Source: Bacillota bacterium
GTDB lineage: Bacteria > Bacillota > Sulfobacillia > RBS10-35 > JAJYVN01
NCBI GenBank assembly: GCA_021806565.1
Contig: JAJZXK010000007.1
Span: 1-56,629, forward strand
DNA: 56,629 nucleotides
Direction of reading: 5' to 3'
Shown here piece after piece: positions 1-8,582 of the stretch. How positions within the stretch are numbered: the stretch's first letter is position 1; every line of letters begins with the position of its first letter. Position numbers and translations under genes: made by a program. Below the pieces are notes generated by a model. It made no database searches. It saw only the letters and a program-made list of their open reading frames with translations, and was not told the origin of the DNA.

Positions 1-88
1 TCCCGAACACGGCCGTGCCCCCCTCCAGCGCCCATGGTACTGAGCGGGAAGCCGCTTGGGAGAGTCGGTCGCCGCCGGAGCATCTTTC

Positions 89-132
89 ACGGGGTCGGTC
101 CCTCACGGGACCGGCCCCGTTCCGTTTGGTTT
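89..132 (+). terminator. Terminator-like hairpin at left edge
   Basis: A 14-bp stem (89-102 with 107-120, one G-T pair) closes on a four-base TCAC loop and is followed by a T-richer stretch (TCCGTTTGGTTT). It probably ends a transcript entering from outside the window. Positions 1-265 otherwise show no gene I can recognise. Confidence 0.6.
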
Positions 133-265
133 CGCCGGGTCGCGACGGCGGGCGACCGCCCTGGCCGGGGTCCGGGTGCGGCAGGACCGGGCTCGCGCTT
201 GGCCAACTGAATGCCGGAAGACGAGCGCGGCGACCAATCCGGATGCGGGAAAGGGTCGGAGGTCC

Positions 266-1312
266 TTGATCGGTGTGGGGATCGTCGGATACGGATACGC
301 GGGAAGGTGTTTTCACAGCTACCTTGTGCCGCTGGCCGACGGGTTGCGCCTGGAGGCGATCGCCAGCAGCGATCCGGCCAAGCGGGCGCGGATCACGGCC
401 GACGTGGGCTGTCGCGCGGTCGCGACGCCGCAGGAGCTGTTTGCGGATCCCGCGGTGGACCTGGTGGTGCTGGCGACGCCGCACGACACGCACGCCAGCT
501 TGACCATCGCGGCGCTGGAGGCGGGCAAGCACGTCGTGACCGACAAGGCGATGTGCCTGACGGTGGCCGAAGCGGACGCGATGATCGCGGCAAGCCGCAG
601 GGCGGACCGGTTGTTCAGCGTCTTCCATAACCGGCGGTGGGATTGGGACTACCTCACCCTGCGCCAGGCGCTGGCGGCGGGACTGCTGGGCCAACCCTAC
701 CTGTTCGAGTCGGCCGTGCTGACGCACGGCTCGCCGCGGGGCTGGCGCGCCGACGAGCGGCAGCGGGGCGGAGTCATGTACGACTGGGGCGCCCACCTGC
801 TCGACCAGGCGTTGCAACTGGTTGCCGGCGCCGTCGTTTCGGTGCGGTACGAGGAGGCGCGGGTGCGGCCCGAGGCGCGCGCGGAGGGCGGCGTCGCGGA
901 CTACGGCTGCATGGGACTGCGCTTCGAGGACGGGACGTTGTTCGAAATCGCCTGCGGCGCGCTCGCCGCGCAGCCGAAGCCGCGCTGGTACGTGCTCGGC
1001 GACCGGGGGGCCCTGACCAAGGAGGGCGTCGATCCCCAGGAAAAGGCGATGTTGCAGCGGCAGATCCTGGCGGCGCGCGAGGATCCCGCCCAGAGGGCCC
1101 GCGTCCGCACGCAGCTCGCCGGATCGGCCGCGGACCTCGTCCTGGAGAGCGTGCGCGGCCGTTGGACCGCCTACTACCAGAACATCAGCGATGTGCTGCA
1201 CGGCAAGGCCGAACTGGCCGTGACGCCCGAGAGCGTGCGGCGTCAGATTGCCGTCCTGGAGGCCGCCGGCCAGGCCCTGGTCGCCGGCGGGTCGGTCAGC
1301 GTACGGATCTGA
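266..1312 (+). CDS. Gfo/Idh/MocA family oxidoreductase
   Basis: This is a predicted NAD(P)-dependent dehydrogenase of about 348 residues, typical for the family. The N-terminus is a Rossmann fold with a GYGYAG dinucleotide loop at about residues 8-13. A TDKAMCLT segment near residue 93 sits where the family has its EKP catalytic-lysine motif. The C-terminal half has the mixed sheet of the family, with HNRRWDWDY and the YDWGAHLLDQ segment that usually holds the substrate-side Asp/His. I chose TTG 266 because GGAGG at 258-262 lies just before it; the in-frame GTG at 275 is the alternative. The substrate (a sugar or inositol-like polyol) cannot be told. It stands alone, followed by a differently styled lipoprotein gene. 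Confidence 0.85.
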   Translation: MIGVGIVGYGYAGRCFHSYLVPLADGLRLEAIASSDPAKRARITADVGCRAVATPQELFADPAVDLVVLATPHDTHASLTIAALEAGKHVVTDKAMCLTVAEADAMIAASRRADRLFSVFHNRRWDWDYLTLRQALAAGLLGQPYLFESAVLTHGSPRGWRADERQRGGVMYDWGAHLLDQALQLVAGAVVSVRYEEARVRPEARAEGGVADYGCMGLRFEDGTLFEIACGALAAQPKPRWYVLGDRGALTKEGVDPQEKAMLQRQILAAREDPAQRARVRTQLAGSAADLVLESVRGRWTAYYQNISDVLHGKAELAVTPESVRRQIAVLEAAGQALVAGGSVSVRI

Positions 1313-1450
1313 GTCCCTTGCGCATTACATTTGTGTAACGTGGACGGGGCGGGGAGCTGTTTTCGGCCTCCCGCCCCTATACTGCGGGTAGATCGTGCCG
1401 TGCCCGTGGGGCGCTTTTCCGGAACGGCCGGTGGTCGAAAGGGGACGGCC

Positions 1451-2662
1451 ATGGCTGGCGGGACGATGCGCGCGATGGCGGTGGGCTGCCTGGCGGTGCT
1501 GGGCGCCCTCGCCTCGGGGTGCGGTGTGGCGCCGCGGGCGGCGCTTGCGCCGACGCGCGCCCTGCCCGCTGCGGCATCCCTCCCGGCGCTCGCCCTGCGG
1601 CGCGTTTGGACCGCGACCCTGCGCCGCCCCTCACGGGTGACCGTGGCGCCGGACGGCAGCGTGGCGGCGGGACTGGCCTCCGGCGGCGGCGGGGCGGTCC
1701 CCTGGGCCCGGAGCGCTTCTGGCCGGCCGGTCCCGCTGACCGCCACCGGTGCGGGAGCGGTGGTCGCCCTGGCCGGTGGCCATGTGCTTCTCGGCCCCGG
1801 GGTGGCGGACCGGCCGGGCCCCATGCGCCTGGTCACCCTCGACGGGCGGGTGCTGTGGGAGCATGCGGCGGTCGGCCCGATCTTCGGCGCGTCGGATGCG
1901 CGTGGCAACCGCGTGGCCGTGCTCGACGTCGGGGCGGCCAGGGTGGTCGAACTCCGCGTGGGCAGCCAGGGCGCGCAGCCGCTTGCGGCACCGGCCCTGG
2001 CCAGTCTGGACGGCGGGACGTCCATCCAGTTCGATGCCGCGGGCGACGCCTTGGTGCAGACACCGCACCGGATCGCCCTGTTGAGCGCCAGCGGCGCGAC
2101 CAAGTGGCGGCTGCGCCTGGGTGTGGGGATGCCCAGCCGGGTGCTGGTCCTCGACCAGGGTGGGGGGTTGGCGACGGTCGCAACGCGTGGCGGCAGCGCT
2201 AACCTTTACGGTTTTCGCCTCGGCGGCCGCCAGCCGGGACCGCGCTGGAGCACAGCCCTGCCGGCGGGCGGTCGGCCGCGGCTCGCGGCCGGTCCGGCGG
2301 CCCGGGTGGCCGTCTGGGGGGTGGGCCGGACGCCGGCGGTTGCGGTGTATGCGGACCGCACCGGCAGGCAGGACTGGCGGGACGTGCTGCGGCCCGCCGG
2401 CGGTAGCGTGGCGACGCGGGTGCGCCGGGTCGCCTTTACCGCGGGCGGGGCGGTGGTTGTGGCCGCCGAAGGCTGTGACGCGGCGGGACGTCCCTGCATT
2501 CTGCTGCTTGGTCCGACAGGGGTGCCACTGGGAGTGCGGCTGCTGAGCCCTGGGGCGACGGTGCACCTGGCGGCCGACGGGCGGACCGCGCTGGTCGTGG
2601 AGCCGGTCGGGGGTGGGGGTGCGCGCTCGCGCGTCGTCTGGTATGATCTACCGAGCAAGTAG
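1451..2662 (+). CDS. Lipoprotein with beta-propeller-like repeats
   Basis: A protein of about 403 residues begins with a lipoprotein signal peptide: a charged start, a hydrophobic stretch (MAVGCLAVLGALASGC) and an LASGC lipobox, so it should be lipid-anchored outside the membrane. The rest is rich in Gly, Ala and Val with repeated short strands of the type VLLGPGVADRPGPMRLVTLDG and ILDV-like blades, as in WD40/PQQ-type propellers. I see no catalytic motif. ATG 1451 follows an AAAGGGGA ribosome site. A TATACT hexamer at 1378-1383 could be its -10, but no convincing -35 lies upstream. A short inverted repeat (TTACA-tttg-TGTAA, 1325-1338) lies between it and the oxidoreductase gene. Function unknown; a surface sensor or scaffold is possible. 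Confidence 0.75.
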   Translation: MAGGTMRAMAVGCLAVLGALASGCGVAPRAALAPTRALPAAASLPALALRRVWTATLRRPSRVTVAPDGSVAAGLASGGGGAVPWARSASGRPVPLTATGAGAVVALAGGHVLLGPGVADRPGPMRLVTLDGRVLWEHAAVGPIFGASDARGNRVAVLDVGAARVVELRVGSQGAQPLAAPALASLDGGTSIQFDAAGDALVQTPHRIALLSASGATKWRLRLGVGMPSRVLVLDQGGGLATVATRGGSANLYGFRLGGRQPGPRWSTALPAGGRPRLAAGPAARVAVWGVGRTPAVAVYADRTGRQDWRDVLRPAGGSVATRVRRVAFTAGGAVVVAAEGCDAAGRPCILLLGPTGVPLGVRLLSPGATVHLAADGRTALVVEPVGGGGARSRVVWYDLPSK

Positions 2663-3046
2663 CGGCCTGCTGGCGCATGATGGCGGAGCGCATCGGGTAT
2701 GGTTTGGGCAGAAGGAAATACCGCCACGCACCCGAAGTCGATTCTGCGACCCGCCGACGATTCGCCGTGGTCTGTCGCCTGCCGTTGGCGATCCTATCCG
2801 CATCCAGGAGGCGGTAATCCCATAGTTCGAGCCTGTTGGCCCGTCCGTGCGGAAGCGTCCGTCGCGTGCCCGCATGACAGCGCCTGCCGGATGCGGCGCA
2901 GCAAAGTGACCATGAACACCCCGCACCTTGCGTCATGAAGCCTGGCCGACGCGGCTCGTCGGCGCTGCATACGCCCATCTGCGAAGCGCCAAGCCCAAGG
3001 GGTGGAGGACTGGCATGTCCGCATATCGCACGCAGGAGGAATCCAT
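2663..3046. other. Long untranslated region before rho
   Basis: These 384 bases hold no recognisable gene on either strand. A TG-G-TATGAT extended -10-like sequence (2639-2647) overlaps the end of the lipoprotein gene but lacks a clear -35. The length before rho would suit the long leader through which Rho regulates itself in several bacteria, but I cannot point to a specific structure. Confidence 0.4.
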
Positions 3047-4336
3047 GTGAGCAAGACGGCGCCGGCCACGGAGCATCCCGACCTGGAAGCCATGACGCTG
3101 CGGGATCTTTACCGCTTGGCCAGGGAGTTGGAGATCGGCGGCTACTCGTCCCTGCGCAAGCGCGAGTTGATCATCGAGATCACCAAGGCGCGGACGGAGA
3201 AGGACGGCCTGATCTTCGCCCAGGGCATCCTGGACATCATGCCGGAAGGCTATGGGTTCCTGCGACCGATCGCGTACCTGCCGAGCAACGAGGACATCTA
3301 CGTCTCTCCCTCGCAGATCCGCCGTTTCGATCTGCGCACCGGTGACCTCGTCGCCGGACACGCCAGACCTCCCAAGGAGAACAGTCCGGAGCGCTACTTC
3401 GGGATGCTGCGCATCGAGCAGATCAACGAAATGAGTCCGGAAGAGGCCGCCGAGCGGCTGCCGTTCGATACGCTGACGCCGATCTTCCCCAACGAACGCT
3501 TCACCCTGGAGACCAGCCCGATCAAGATGCCGTCGCGGTTGATCGACCTGGTCGCCCCGCTGGGCAAGGGGCAGCGGGCGATGATCGTATCGCCGCCGAA
3601 GGCCGGCAAGACCATGCTCCTCAAGGAGATCGCCAACAGCATCACCCGCAACTACCCCGACGCCCACATCATGGTCCTGCTGATCGACGAACGGCCCGAA
3701 GAGGTCACCGATATGGAGCGCTCCGTCCAGGGGGAGGTCCTGGCGTCCACCTTCGACAACCAGCCGGAAAACCACGTCAAACTGGCCGAGATCGTGATCG
3801 AGCGCGCCAAGCGCCTCGTCGAGCACCGGCGCGACGTCGTCGTCCTGCTGGACAGCATCACGCGCCTGGCCCGCGCCTACAACCTCGTCACTCCGCCCTC
3901 CGGCCGCACGCTGTCGGGCGGGTTGGACCCCGCCTCGTTGCACAAGCCGAAGCGCTTCCTCGGCGCGGCGCGGAACATGGAGGAGGGCGGCAGCCTGACG
4001 ATCGTGGCCACCGCCTTGGTGAACACCGAGAGCCGCATGGACGATGTGATCTACGAGGAGTTCAAGGGAACCGGCAACCTGGAGCTGCATCTGGACCGCA
4101 AGCTCTCGGAACGGCGCATGTTCCCCGCGATCGACATCAAGAAGTCGGGTACGCGCCGGGAGGAACTCCTGCTGTCGCAGGTGGAGCTTGAGGTGATGTG
4201 GCTCTTCCGGCGGACGACGGCCAACATGGATCCGACCCAGGTGCTTGAGTTGATGATGGACCGTCTGCAGAAGACCAAGAACAATCAGGAGTTCCTCGAG
4301 ATGATCCGGCGCGAGGCCCGGCTGCCCGGGGCGTGA
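3047..4336 (+). CDS. rho: Transcription termination factor Rho
   Basis: This is the hexameric RNA-dependent ATPase that releases untranslated transcripts. The 429 residues hold an N-terminal Rho domain ([15 protein letters not shown]), an OSB-type RNA-binding domain with GYGFLR and [10 protein letters not shown], then the RecA-like motor with the P-loop PPKAGKT near residue 182, Walker [12 protein letters not shown] and the Q/R-loop region [13 protein letters not shown] 3047 follows a strong AGGAGGA site by six bases. An ATG at 3045 reads straight into TGA, so it cannot be the start. rho is followed by rpmE, prfA and prmC, the usual Bacillota order. Confidence 0.98.
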   Translation: MSKTAPATEHPDLEAMTLRDLYRLARELEIGGYSSLRKRELIIEITKARTEKDGLIFAQGILDIMPEGYGFLRPIAYLPSNEDIYVSPSQIRRFDLRTGDLVAGHARPPKENSPERYFGMLRIEQINEMSPEEAAERLPFDTLTPIFPNERFTLETSPIKMPSRLIDLVAPLGKGQRAMIVSPPKAGKTMLLKEIANSITRNYPDAHIMVLLIDERPEEVTDMERSVQGEVLASTFDNQPENHVKLAEIVIERAKRLVEHRRDVVVLLDSITRLARAYNLVTPPSGRTLSGGLDPASLHKPKRFLGAARNMEEGGSLTIVATALVNTESRMDDVIYEEFKGTGNLELHLDRKLSERRMFPAIDIKKSGTRREELLLSQVELEVMWLFRRTTANMDPTQVLELMMDRLQKTKNNQEFLEMIRREARLPGA

Positions 4337-4341
4337 CGCGG

Positions 4342-4370
4342 TTGCGCCTTGAGCGGCCGCATGCTAGAAT
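4342..4370 (+). promoter_or_regulatory. Sigma-A promoter before rpmE
   Basis: TTGCGC (4342-4347) and TAGAAT (4365-4370) are 17 bases apart, and TGC just before the -10 makes an extended -10. It begins inside the short rho-rpmE gap and should drive rpmE and possibly the genes after it. Confidence 0.75.
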
Positions 4371-4420
4371 TCTTATCTGCAATGCTTGGCGCAGCCACGC
4401 GCCCGGGAGGCGGTGAGATC

Positions 4421-4645
4421 GTGAAGCCTGGATTGCATCCGAACACCGTCGCGGCTCGCGCCACCTGCGCCTGCGGCGCGACGTATGAGATGCGTTCCGT
4501 GAAGGCGGTCCAGCACCTGGACGTTTGCGGGGCGTGCCACCCCTTTTACACCGGAAAGCAGCGGATCGTCGACACCGGCGGGCGCGTGGAGCGCTTCCGC
4601 AAGAGATACGAGCAGGCCAAGGCCCGCGCGGCGGCGCGCGGCTAG
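4421..4645 (+). CDS. rpmE: Ribosomal protein bL31, zinc-binding type
   Basis: A large-subunit ribosomal protein of 74 residues. Two Cys pairs (CACG near residues 16-18 and CGAC near 37-40) form the zinc site of the C+ form of L31. The tail CHPFYTGKQ...[10 protein letters not shown] is the family signature. GTG 4421 is chosen because the product [10 protein letters not shown] matches the usual L31 N-terminus, and GGTGAG lies a few bases upstream. Its neighbours rho and prfA are the conserved context. Confidence 0.96.
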   Translation: MKPGLHPNTVAARATCACGATYEMRSVKAVQHLDVCGACHPFYTGKQRIVDTGGRVERFRKRYEQAKARAAARG

Positions 4646-4654
4646 GTATTCCGT

Positions 4655-4700
4655 GAACGGCACGGTGCGGACCCGCGCGGGCGGGCGCACCGTGCCGTTC
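4655..4700 (+). terminator. Perfect 15-bp hairpin between rpmE and prfA
   Basis: GAACGGCACGGTGCG (4655-4669) is an exact inverted repeat of 4686-4700 around a 16-base GC-rich loop that itself contains a CCCGCGCGGG palindrome. No T-tract follows, so it may act as a weak terminator, an attenuator or an mRNA 3' stabiliser rather than a classical intrinsic terminator. Confidence 0.6.
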
Positions 4701-4801
4701 CATGTCCCGGGCCGGGGTCGCCGCAGCGGCGGACCGGGCGGTGTGAAAGGGGGAGCGGTCCCGGGCCCCACCGTCGCCAAGGGGGGCTCCGGGCTCAGAG
4801 C

Positions 4802-5884
4802 GTGCAGGACGATTTGCAACCGAGGCTCGCTGCCGTCGCCGAGCGGCTCGGGGCGTTGGAGCGGGAGTTGTGCGATCCGGTCGTGGTGCAGGACCAGCCC
4901 CGCTGGCGGGAACTGCTGCGCCTGCGGGCGCGGTTGGAGCCGGTCCAGGAGCGCGCGGCGCAGCGGCGGGCCATGCAGTCCGACCGCGATGCCGCGCAGG
5001 CCATGCTGGAAGCGGCGGAGGGCGACGAACGCGGGTGGCTGCTGGCGGAAGTCGAGCGGCTCGACGCGGGGCTGGCCGCCGCGGAGACGGACCTGCGGAC
5101 GCTGCTCTTGCCGCACGATCCGCGGGATGAGCGCGGGGTGGTCGTGGAGGTGCGCGCCGGGGCCGGCGGGGACGAGGCGGCGCTCTTTGCGGCGGACCTG
5201 CTGCGTATGTATGCGCGGTACGCCGAGCGGCGCGGCTGGAAGGCCGAACTGCTGGGCGGTACGCCGACGGACATCGGCGGGTTTCGCGAGGCGGAGCTCG
5301 GGATCGAGGGCGACGGCGTCTTCAGCCGGCTGAAGTTCGAGCGGGGCGTGCACCGGGTGCAGCGCGTCCCGGCGACCGAGGCGAGCGGCCGGCTCCATAC
5401 GAGCACGGCGACGGTGGCCGTGCTGCCGGAGGCCGACGAGGTGGAGGTCGAGATCCGACCGGAGGACCTGGAGGTGGACACCTACCGCGCCAGTGGCGCG
5501 GGCGGTCAGCACATCAACCGCACCGAGTCCGCCATCCGCATCACCCATCGGCCGTCCGGCCTGGTGGTCACCTGCCAGGACGAACGCAGTCAGATCAAGA
5601 ACCGGGCCAAGGCCCTCAAGGTGCTGCGGGCCCGACTCTACGACCAGCGCATGGGCGAGCGGGAGCGCCAGATCGCCCAGGAGCGGCGGTCCCAGGTGGG
5701 CAGCGGCGAACGCAGCGAACGCATCCGCACGTACAACTTCCCGCAGAACCGCGTCAGCGAAGAGCGCATCGCCCTCAACCTGTACCAACTGCGCTCGGTC
5801 CTGGACGGCGACCTCGATCCGCTGGTCGAGCCCCTGCTGGTCGAGGATCAGGCCCGACGCTTGCGCGAGGCTCCCACGCTGTGA
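4802..5884 (+). CDS. prfA: Peptide chain release factor 1
   Basis: The protein releases finished peptides at UAA and UAG. Its 360 residues have the helical N-terminal domain, the PAT codon-reading tripeptide in RVPATEASGRLHTS, which marks RF1 rather than RF2, and the catalytic GGQ at residues 234-236 (GAGGQHINRTESA). The Gln is the site methylated by PrmC, encoded next. The C-terminal RTYNFPQNRV block is typical. GTG 4802 is the first plausible start after the rpmE hairpin; its ribosome site is weak. The stop overlaps the prmC start (GTGA). Confidence 0.97.
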   Translation: MQDDLQPRLAAVAERLGALERELCDPVVVQDQPRWRELLRLRARLEPVQERAAQRRAMQSDRDAAQAMLEAAEGDERGWLLAEVERLDAGLAAAETDLRTLLLPHDPRDERGVVVEVRAGAGGDEAALFAADLLRMYARYAERRGWKAELLGGTPTDIGGFREAELGIEGDGVFSRLKFERGVHRVQRVPATEASGRLHTSTATVAVLPEADEVEVEIRPEDLEVDTYRASGAGGQHINRTESAIRITHRPSGLVVTCQDERSQIKNRAKALKVLRARLYDQRMGERERQIAQERRSQVGSGERSERIRTYNFPQNRVSEERIALNLYQLRSVLDGDLDPLVEPLLVEDQARRLREAPTL

Positions 5885-6723
5885 CGGCGCGCGACGCCTG
5901 GCGGCACGGCGCGACGGCCCTGGCCGCGGCTGGCCTGCCGGAGCCGTCGCGCGAGGCGCGGGCCCTGGTGCGGGCGGCCTCCGGGGTCGATCCATGGCTC
6001 GATCCGGGCGCGGTGCTCGATCCGGCGGCTGAGGTGCGCTATCACGGGTGGTTGGGCCGGCGGGCCGCCCGCGAACCCTACGCGTACATCAGCGGGAGCC
6101 GCCCGTTCCACCGCGTGCGAATCCGTGTCCGTCCAGGGGTGCTGATCCCGAGGCCGGAGACCGAACTCCTCGTGGACGCCGCCGACCGGTTGGCCCCCCA
6201 CGGGGCGCACGTTTGCGACCTCTGCACCGGCAGCGGGGCGATCGCCCTGGCGCTGGCGGCGGCACGACCGGACCTGCGCCTGGACGCGACGGACATCTCC
6301 GGGGCCGCCCTGGCGGTGGCGGCGGAGAATGCCTACCAACTCGCCCTCACGGAGCGGGTGCGGCTGTACGGGGGGGACCTCTGGGAGGCGCTGCCGCCGA
6401 CGCAGGCCGGCCGGTACGCGGTCTGCGTCTGTAATCCCCCGTACGTGGAGCCGCGCGAACTGGCGGGCTTGGAGCCGGAGGTCCGTGACCACGAGCCCCG
6501 GCTGGCGCTGGTGGCGGAGCGGGGCTTTGGCGAGATGTACCGGCGGATCGCCGCCGGCGCGGGCCGCTGGTTGTGTGCCGGGGGGTGGCTCGTGGCCGAG
6601 GTGGGCGCCGACCAGGCCGATGCGGTGGAAGCCCTGTGGGCGGAGCACGGATTCAGCGACCGCTTCCGCCTGCGGGACCTCGACGGCGTGGAGCGCGTGG
6701 TGGGTGGGAGGTGGGCCGGTTGA
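5881..6723 (+). CDS. prmC: Release factor glutamine methyltransferase
   Basis: This SAM-dependent enzyme methylates the Gln of the GGQ motif in release factors. In its 280 residues, an N-terminal helical domain is followed by a class I methyltransferase fold with the SAM loop CDLCTGSGAIALAL near residues 112-125 and the catalytic NPPY motif (CNPPYVEPREL) near residue 183, diagnostic of the N5-glutamine methylase family. Translation is coupled to prfA through the GTGA overlap, and its own stop overlaps the TTG start of the Sua5 gene. Confidence 0.95.
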   Translation: MTARDAWRHGATALAAAGLPEPSREARALVRAASGVDPWLDPGAVLDPAAEVRYHGWLGRRAAREPYAYISGSRPFHRVRIRVRPGVLIPRPETELLVDAADRLAPHGAHVCDLCTGSGAIALALAAARPDLRLDATDISGAALAVAAENAYQLALTERVRLYGGDLWEALPPTQAGRYAVCVCNPPYVEPRELAGLEPEVRDHEPRLALVAERGFGEMYRRIAAGAGRWLCAGGWLVAEVGADQADAVEALWAEHGFSDRFRLRDLDGVERVVGGRWAG

Positions 6724-7676
6724 AGGCGCGGCTGCTCTCCGATCCTGTGGAGGCGGCGCGATGGCTGCGCCAGGGGCGGCTGGTCGCCTTCCCGACCGAG
6801 ACGGTGTACGGGCTGGGGGCCGACGCGGCGGACGAGCGGGCGGTGGCCGCCGTGTATACCGCCAAGGGCCGGCCCCTGGATAACCCACTGATCCTGCACG
6901 TGGCCGAGGTTGGGGACGCGCAGGCGGTGGCCGTCTGGAACGAGCGCGCCCTGGAACTAGCCCGGCGCTTCTGGCCGGGCCCGCTGACCCTGGTCCTGCC
7001 CGCGCGTCCCGGCGTCCCGGCGGCCATCCGTGCCGGTAAGCCCACGGTCGCCGTGCGCTGTCCGGATCACGACTTGGCGCGGGCCTTTCTCGCGGCCGCC
7101 GGCCGTCCGGTTCCCGCGCCGTCGGCCAACCGCTCCGGCCGGCCGAGCCCCACGACGGCGGCGGCCGTGCTTGAGGAGCTCGGAGACCGCATCGACGCCG
7201 TCCTGGACGGGGGGCCGTGCCGCATGGGCGTGGAGTCCACGGTGGTCGACGCCAGCGGCGCGCGGCTGCGGCTGCTGCGGCTCGGGGCCACCCCGGCGGA
7301 GGACCTGGGGCTGGAGCCGCGGGCCGATCCGGATGTCGAAGGGCTCAGTCCCGGGACGCGCCATCGCCACTATGCGCCGTCGATTCCCGTGCACGTCGTC
7401 GACGACGTGGAGGCCGGCCTGCGCTCCCACCCCGACGCCGCCGTGCTCTGCGGCGCCTCGGCTGCGGCGCGCCTCGGGCTGCGGCCCGGGCCTGCGGTCT
7501 GCGTGTTGCCCGACGACCCCGCGGGCCGCGCCGCGGGCCTGTTTGACGCGCTGCGGCGGTTGGAGCGGTCGGGGCGGGCCTGCATCGTCGCCCCGCGGCT
7601 GGAGCCGGCGGGGCTGGACGCCGCCACCGCGGACCGCCTGAGGCGGGCCTCTTCAGGGACCAGGATGGATCCCTAG
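6720..7676 (+). CDS. ywlC: L-threonylcarbamoyladenylate synthase (Sua5/YwlC)
   Basis: This makes threonylcarbamoyl-AMP, the first step of t6A37 modification of ANN-decoding tRNAs. The 318 residues comprise an N-terminal YrdC domain (FPTETVYGLGADA; KGRPLDNPLILHV; PSANRSGRPSPT) and a C-terminal Sua5 domain, so it is the long form. The linker SPGTRHRHYAPSIPV is the usual hinge. TTG 6720 is preferred because GGAGG at 6707-6711 lies eight bases before it and the start overlaps the prmC stop. The position matches ywlC of Bacillus, downstream of prfA-prmC. Confidence 0.94.
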   Translation: MKARLLSDPVEAARWLRQGRLVAFPTETVYGLGADAADERAVAAVYTAKGRPLDNPLILHVAEVGDAQAVAVWNERALELARRFWPGPLTLVLPARPGVPAAIRAGKPTVAVRCPDHDLARAFLAAAGRPVPAPSANRSGRPSPTTAAAVLEELGDRIDAVLDGGPCRMGVESTVVDASGARLRLLRLGATPAEDLGLEPRADPDVEGLSPGTRHRHYAPSIPVHVVDDVEAGLRSHPDAAVLCGASAAARLGLRPGPAVCVLPDDPAGRAAGLFDALRRLERSGRACIVAPRLEPAGLDAATADRLRRASSGTRMDP

Positions 7677-7690
7677 CGGCCGTATAGCGT

Positions 7691-7721
7691 TTGGCTCCCG
7701 GGTCGTCCCGCGTGCTACACT
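7691..7721 (+). promoter_or_regulatory. Probable extended -10 promoter before cupin PGI gene
   Basis: TACACT (7716-7721) is preceded by TGC, giving an extended -10. A TTGGCT at 7691-7696 is a possible -35 with a long 19-base spacer. It lies in the 120-base gap after the Sua5 gene. Confidence 0.45.
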
Positions 7722-7796
7722 GGGTCTCGGGCCCGTCCGGCTCCCACGGCCCTCGGGGTGCCGCGGTCGGACCGGGTACCCGCAGGGGGTGCGTGC

Positions 7797-8582
7797 ATGC
7801 GGGATCTTGAGGGGACAAGCGGGCTGCCGCTCCGACTCGCCGACGACGGCCGCGTGGTGTTCGGTGGAGACCTGCCGCCCGTGGAGCCGGCGGTGCGGAC
7901 CCGGACCGAGATGCGCGAGGTACTCGCGGATGCGGACGCCGCCGGGCCCGAGCAGTTGTATTACATGTATCGGGACGTCGGCCGGCCGCAGGACAAGGCG
8001 CGCACGGCGCCGCGCGGCCTGCGCTACGACATCACGGTCATCGCCCCCGGGCGGCTGGGCCAGGAGTGGAACAAGACCTTCGGCCACTACCACCCGAAGG
8101 ACCCGGAGGGACAGTTTTATCCGGAGGTCTACGAGGTGATCTCCGGTAGCGCCATCTATCTCCTGCAACGCCGCGGAGCGGACGGACGCATCGACGACGT
8201 CCTCGCCGTCCCGGCCGGGCCCGGCGACAAGGTCTTCATGCTGCCCGGGTACGGGCATGCCACCATCAATGTCGGCGACGAACCGCTGGTGATGGCCAAC
8301 TGGGTGGCCGGCGAGTTCTCCTCGGAGTACGGGGACTACCGCGAGCGGCACGGTGCCGCCTACTACGCCCTCACCGGCGGCGACGCCGTGCGCTGGAGTC
8401 CCAATGCCCATTATCCCTCGGTCCCGGAGGCGCGGATCCGCGCCCCCCGCTGTCCCGTCGACACGACCGGACTGCAGGCGGGCCGGCCCATGTACCTGGA
8501 CGGCGTGGCGCACCCCGAGCGGCTGGACTATCTGGTGCGGGCCGCCCGCTACCGCGGCGACTGGGCGGAACTGGTCGGGTGA
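7797..8582 (+). CDS. Cupin-type glucose-6-phosphate isomerase
   Basis: This protein interconverts glucose-6-phosphate and fructose-6-phosphate. At 261 residues it belongs to the metal-dependent cupin phosphoglucose isomerases best known from archaea, unrelated to the classical Pgi fold. The cupin metal site is visible as FGHYHP and the following Glu in FYPEVYEVISG, with the second cupin motif around LPGYGHATINVG. ATG 7797 has CAGGGGG as ribosome site; an upstream in-frame GTG at 7758 is less likely. Its stop overlaps the next start (GTGA), so it is co-translated with the phosphatase fusion. Confidence 0.9.
   Translation: MRDLEGTSGLPLRLADDGRVVFGGDLPPVEPAVRTRTEMREVLADADAAGPEQLYYMYRDVGRPQDKARTAPRGLRYDITVIAPGRLGQEWNKTFGHYHPKDPEGQFYPEVYEVISGSAIYLLQRRGADGRIDDVLAVPAGPGDKVFMLPGYGHATINVGDEPLVMANWVAGEFSSEYGDYRERHGAAYYALTGGDAVRWSPNAHYPSVPEARIRAPRCPVDTTGLQAGRPMYLDGVAHPERLDYLVRAARYRGDWAELVG

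Noticed and set aside
1..265. T-box or other leader RNA at the window edge
   Set aside because: No T-box GGTGG tract or specifier pattern; the strong hairpin at 89-120 is simpler to read as a terminator.
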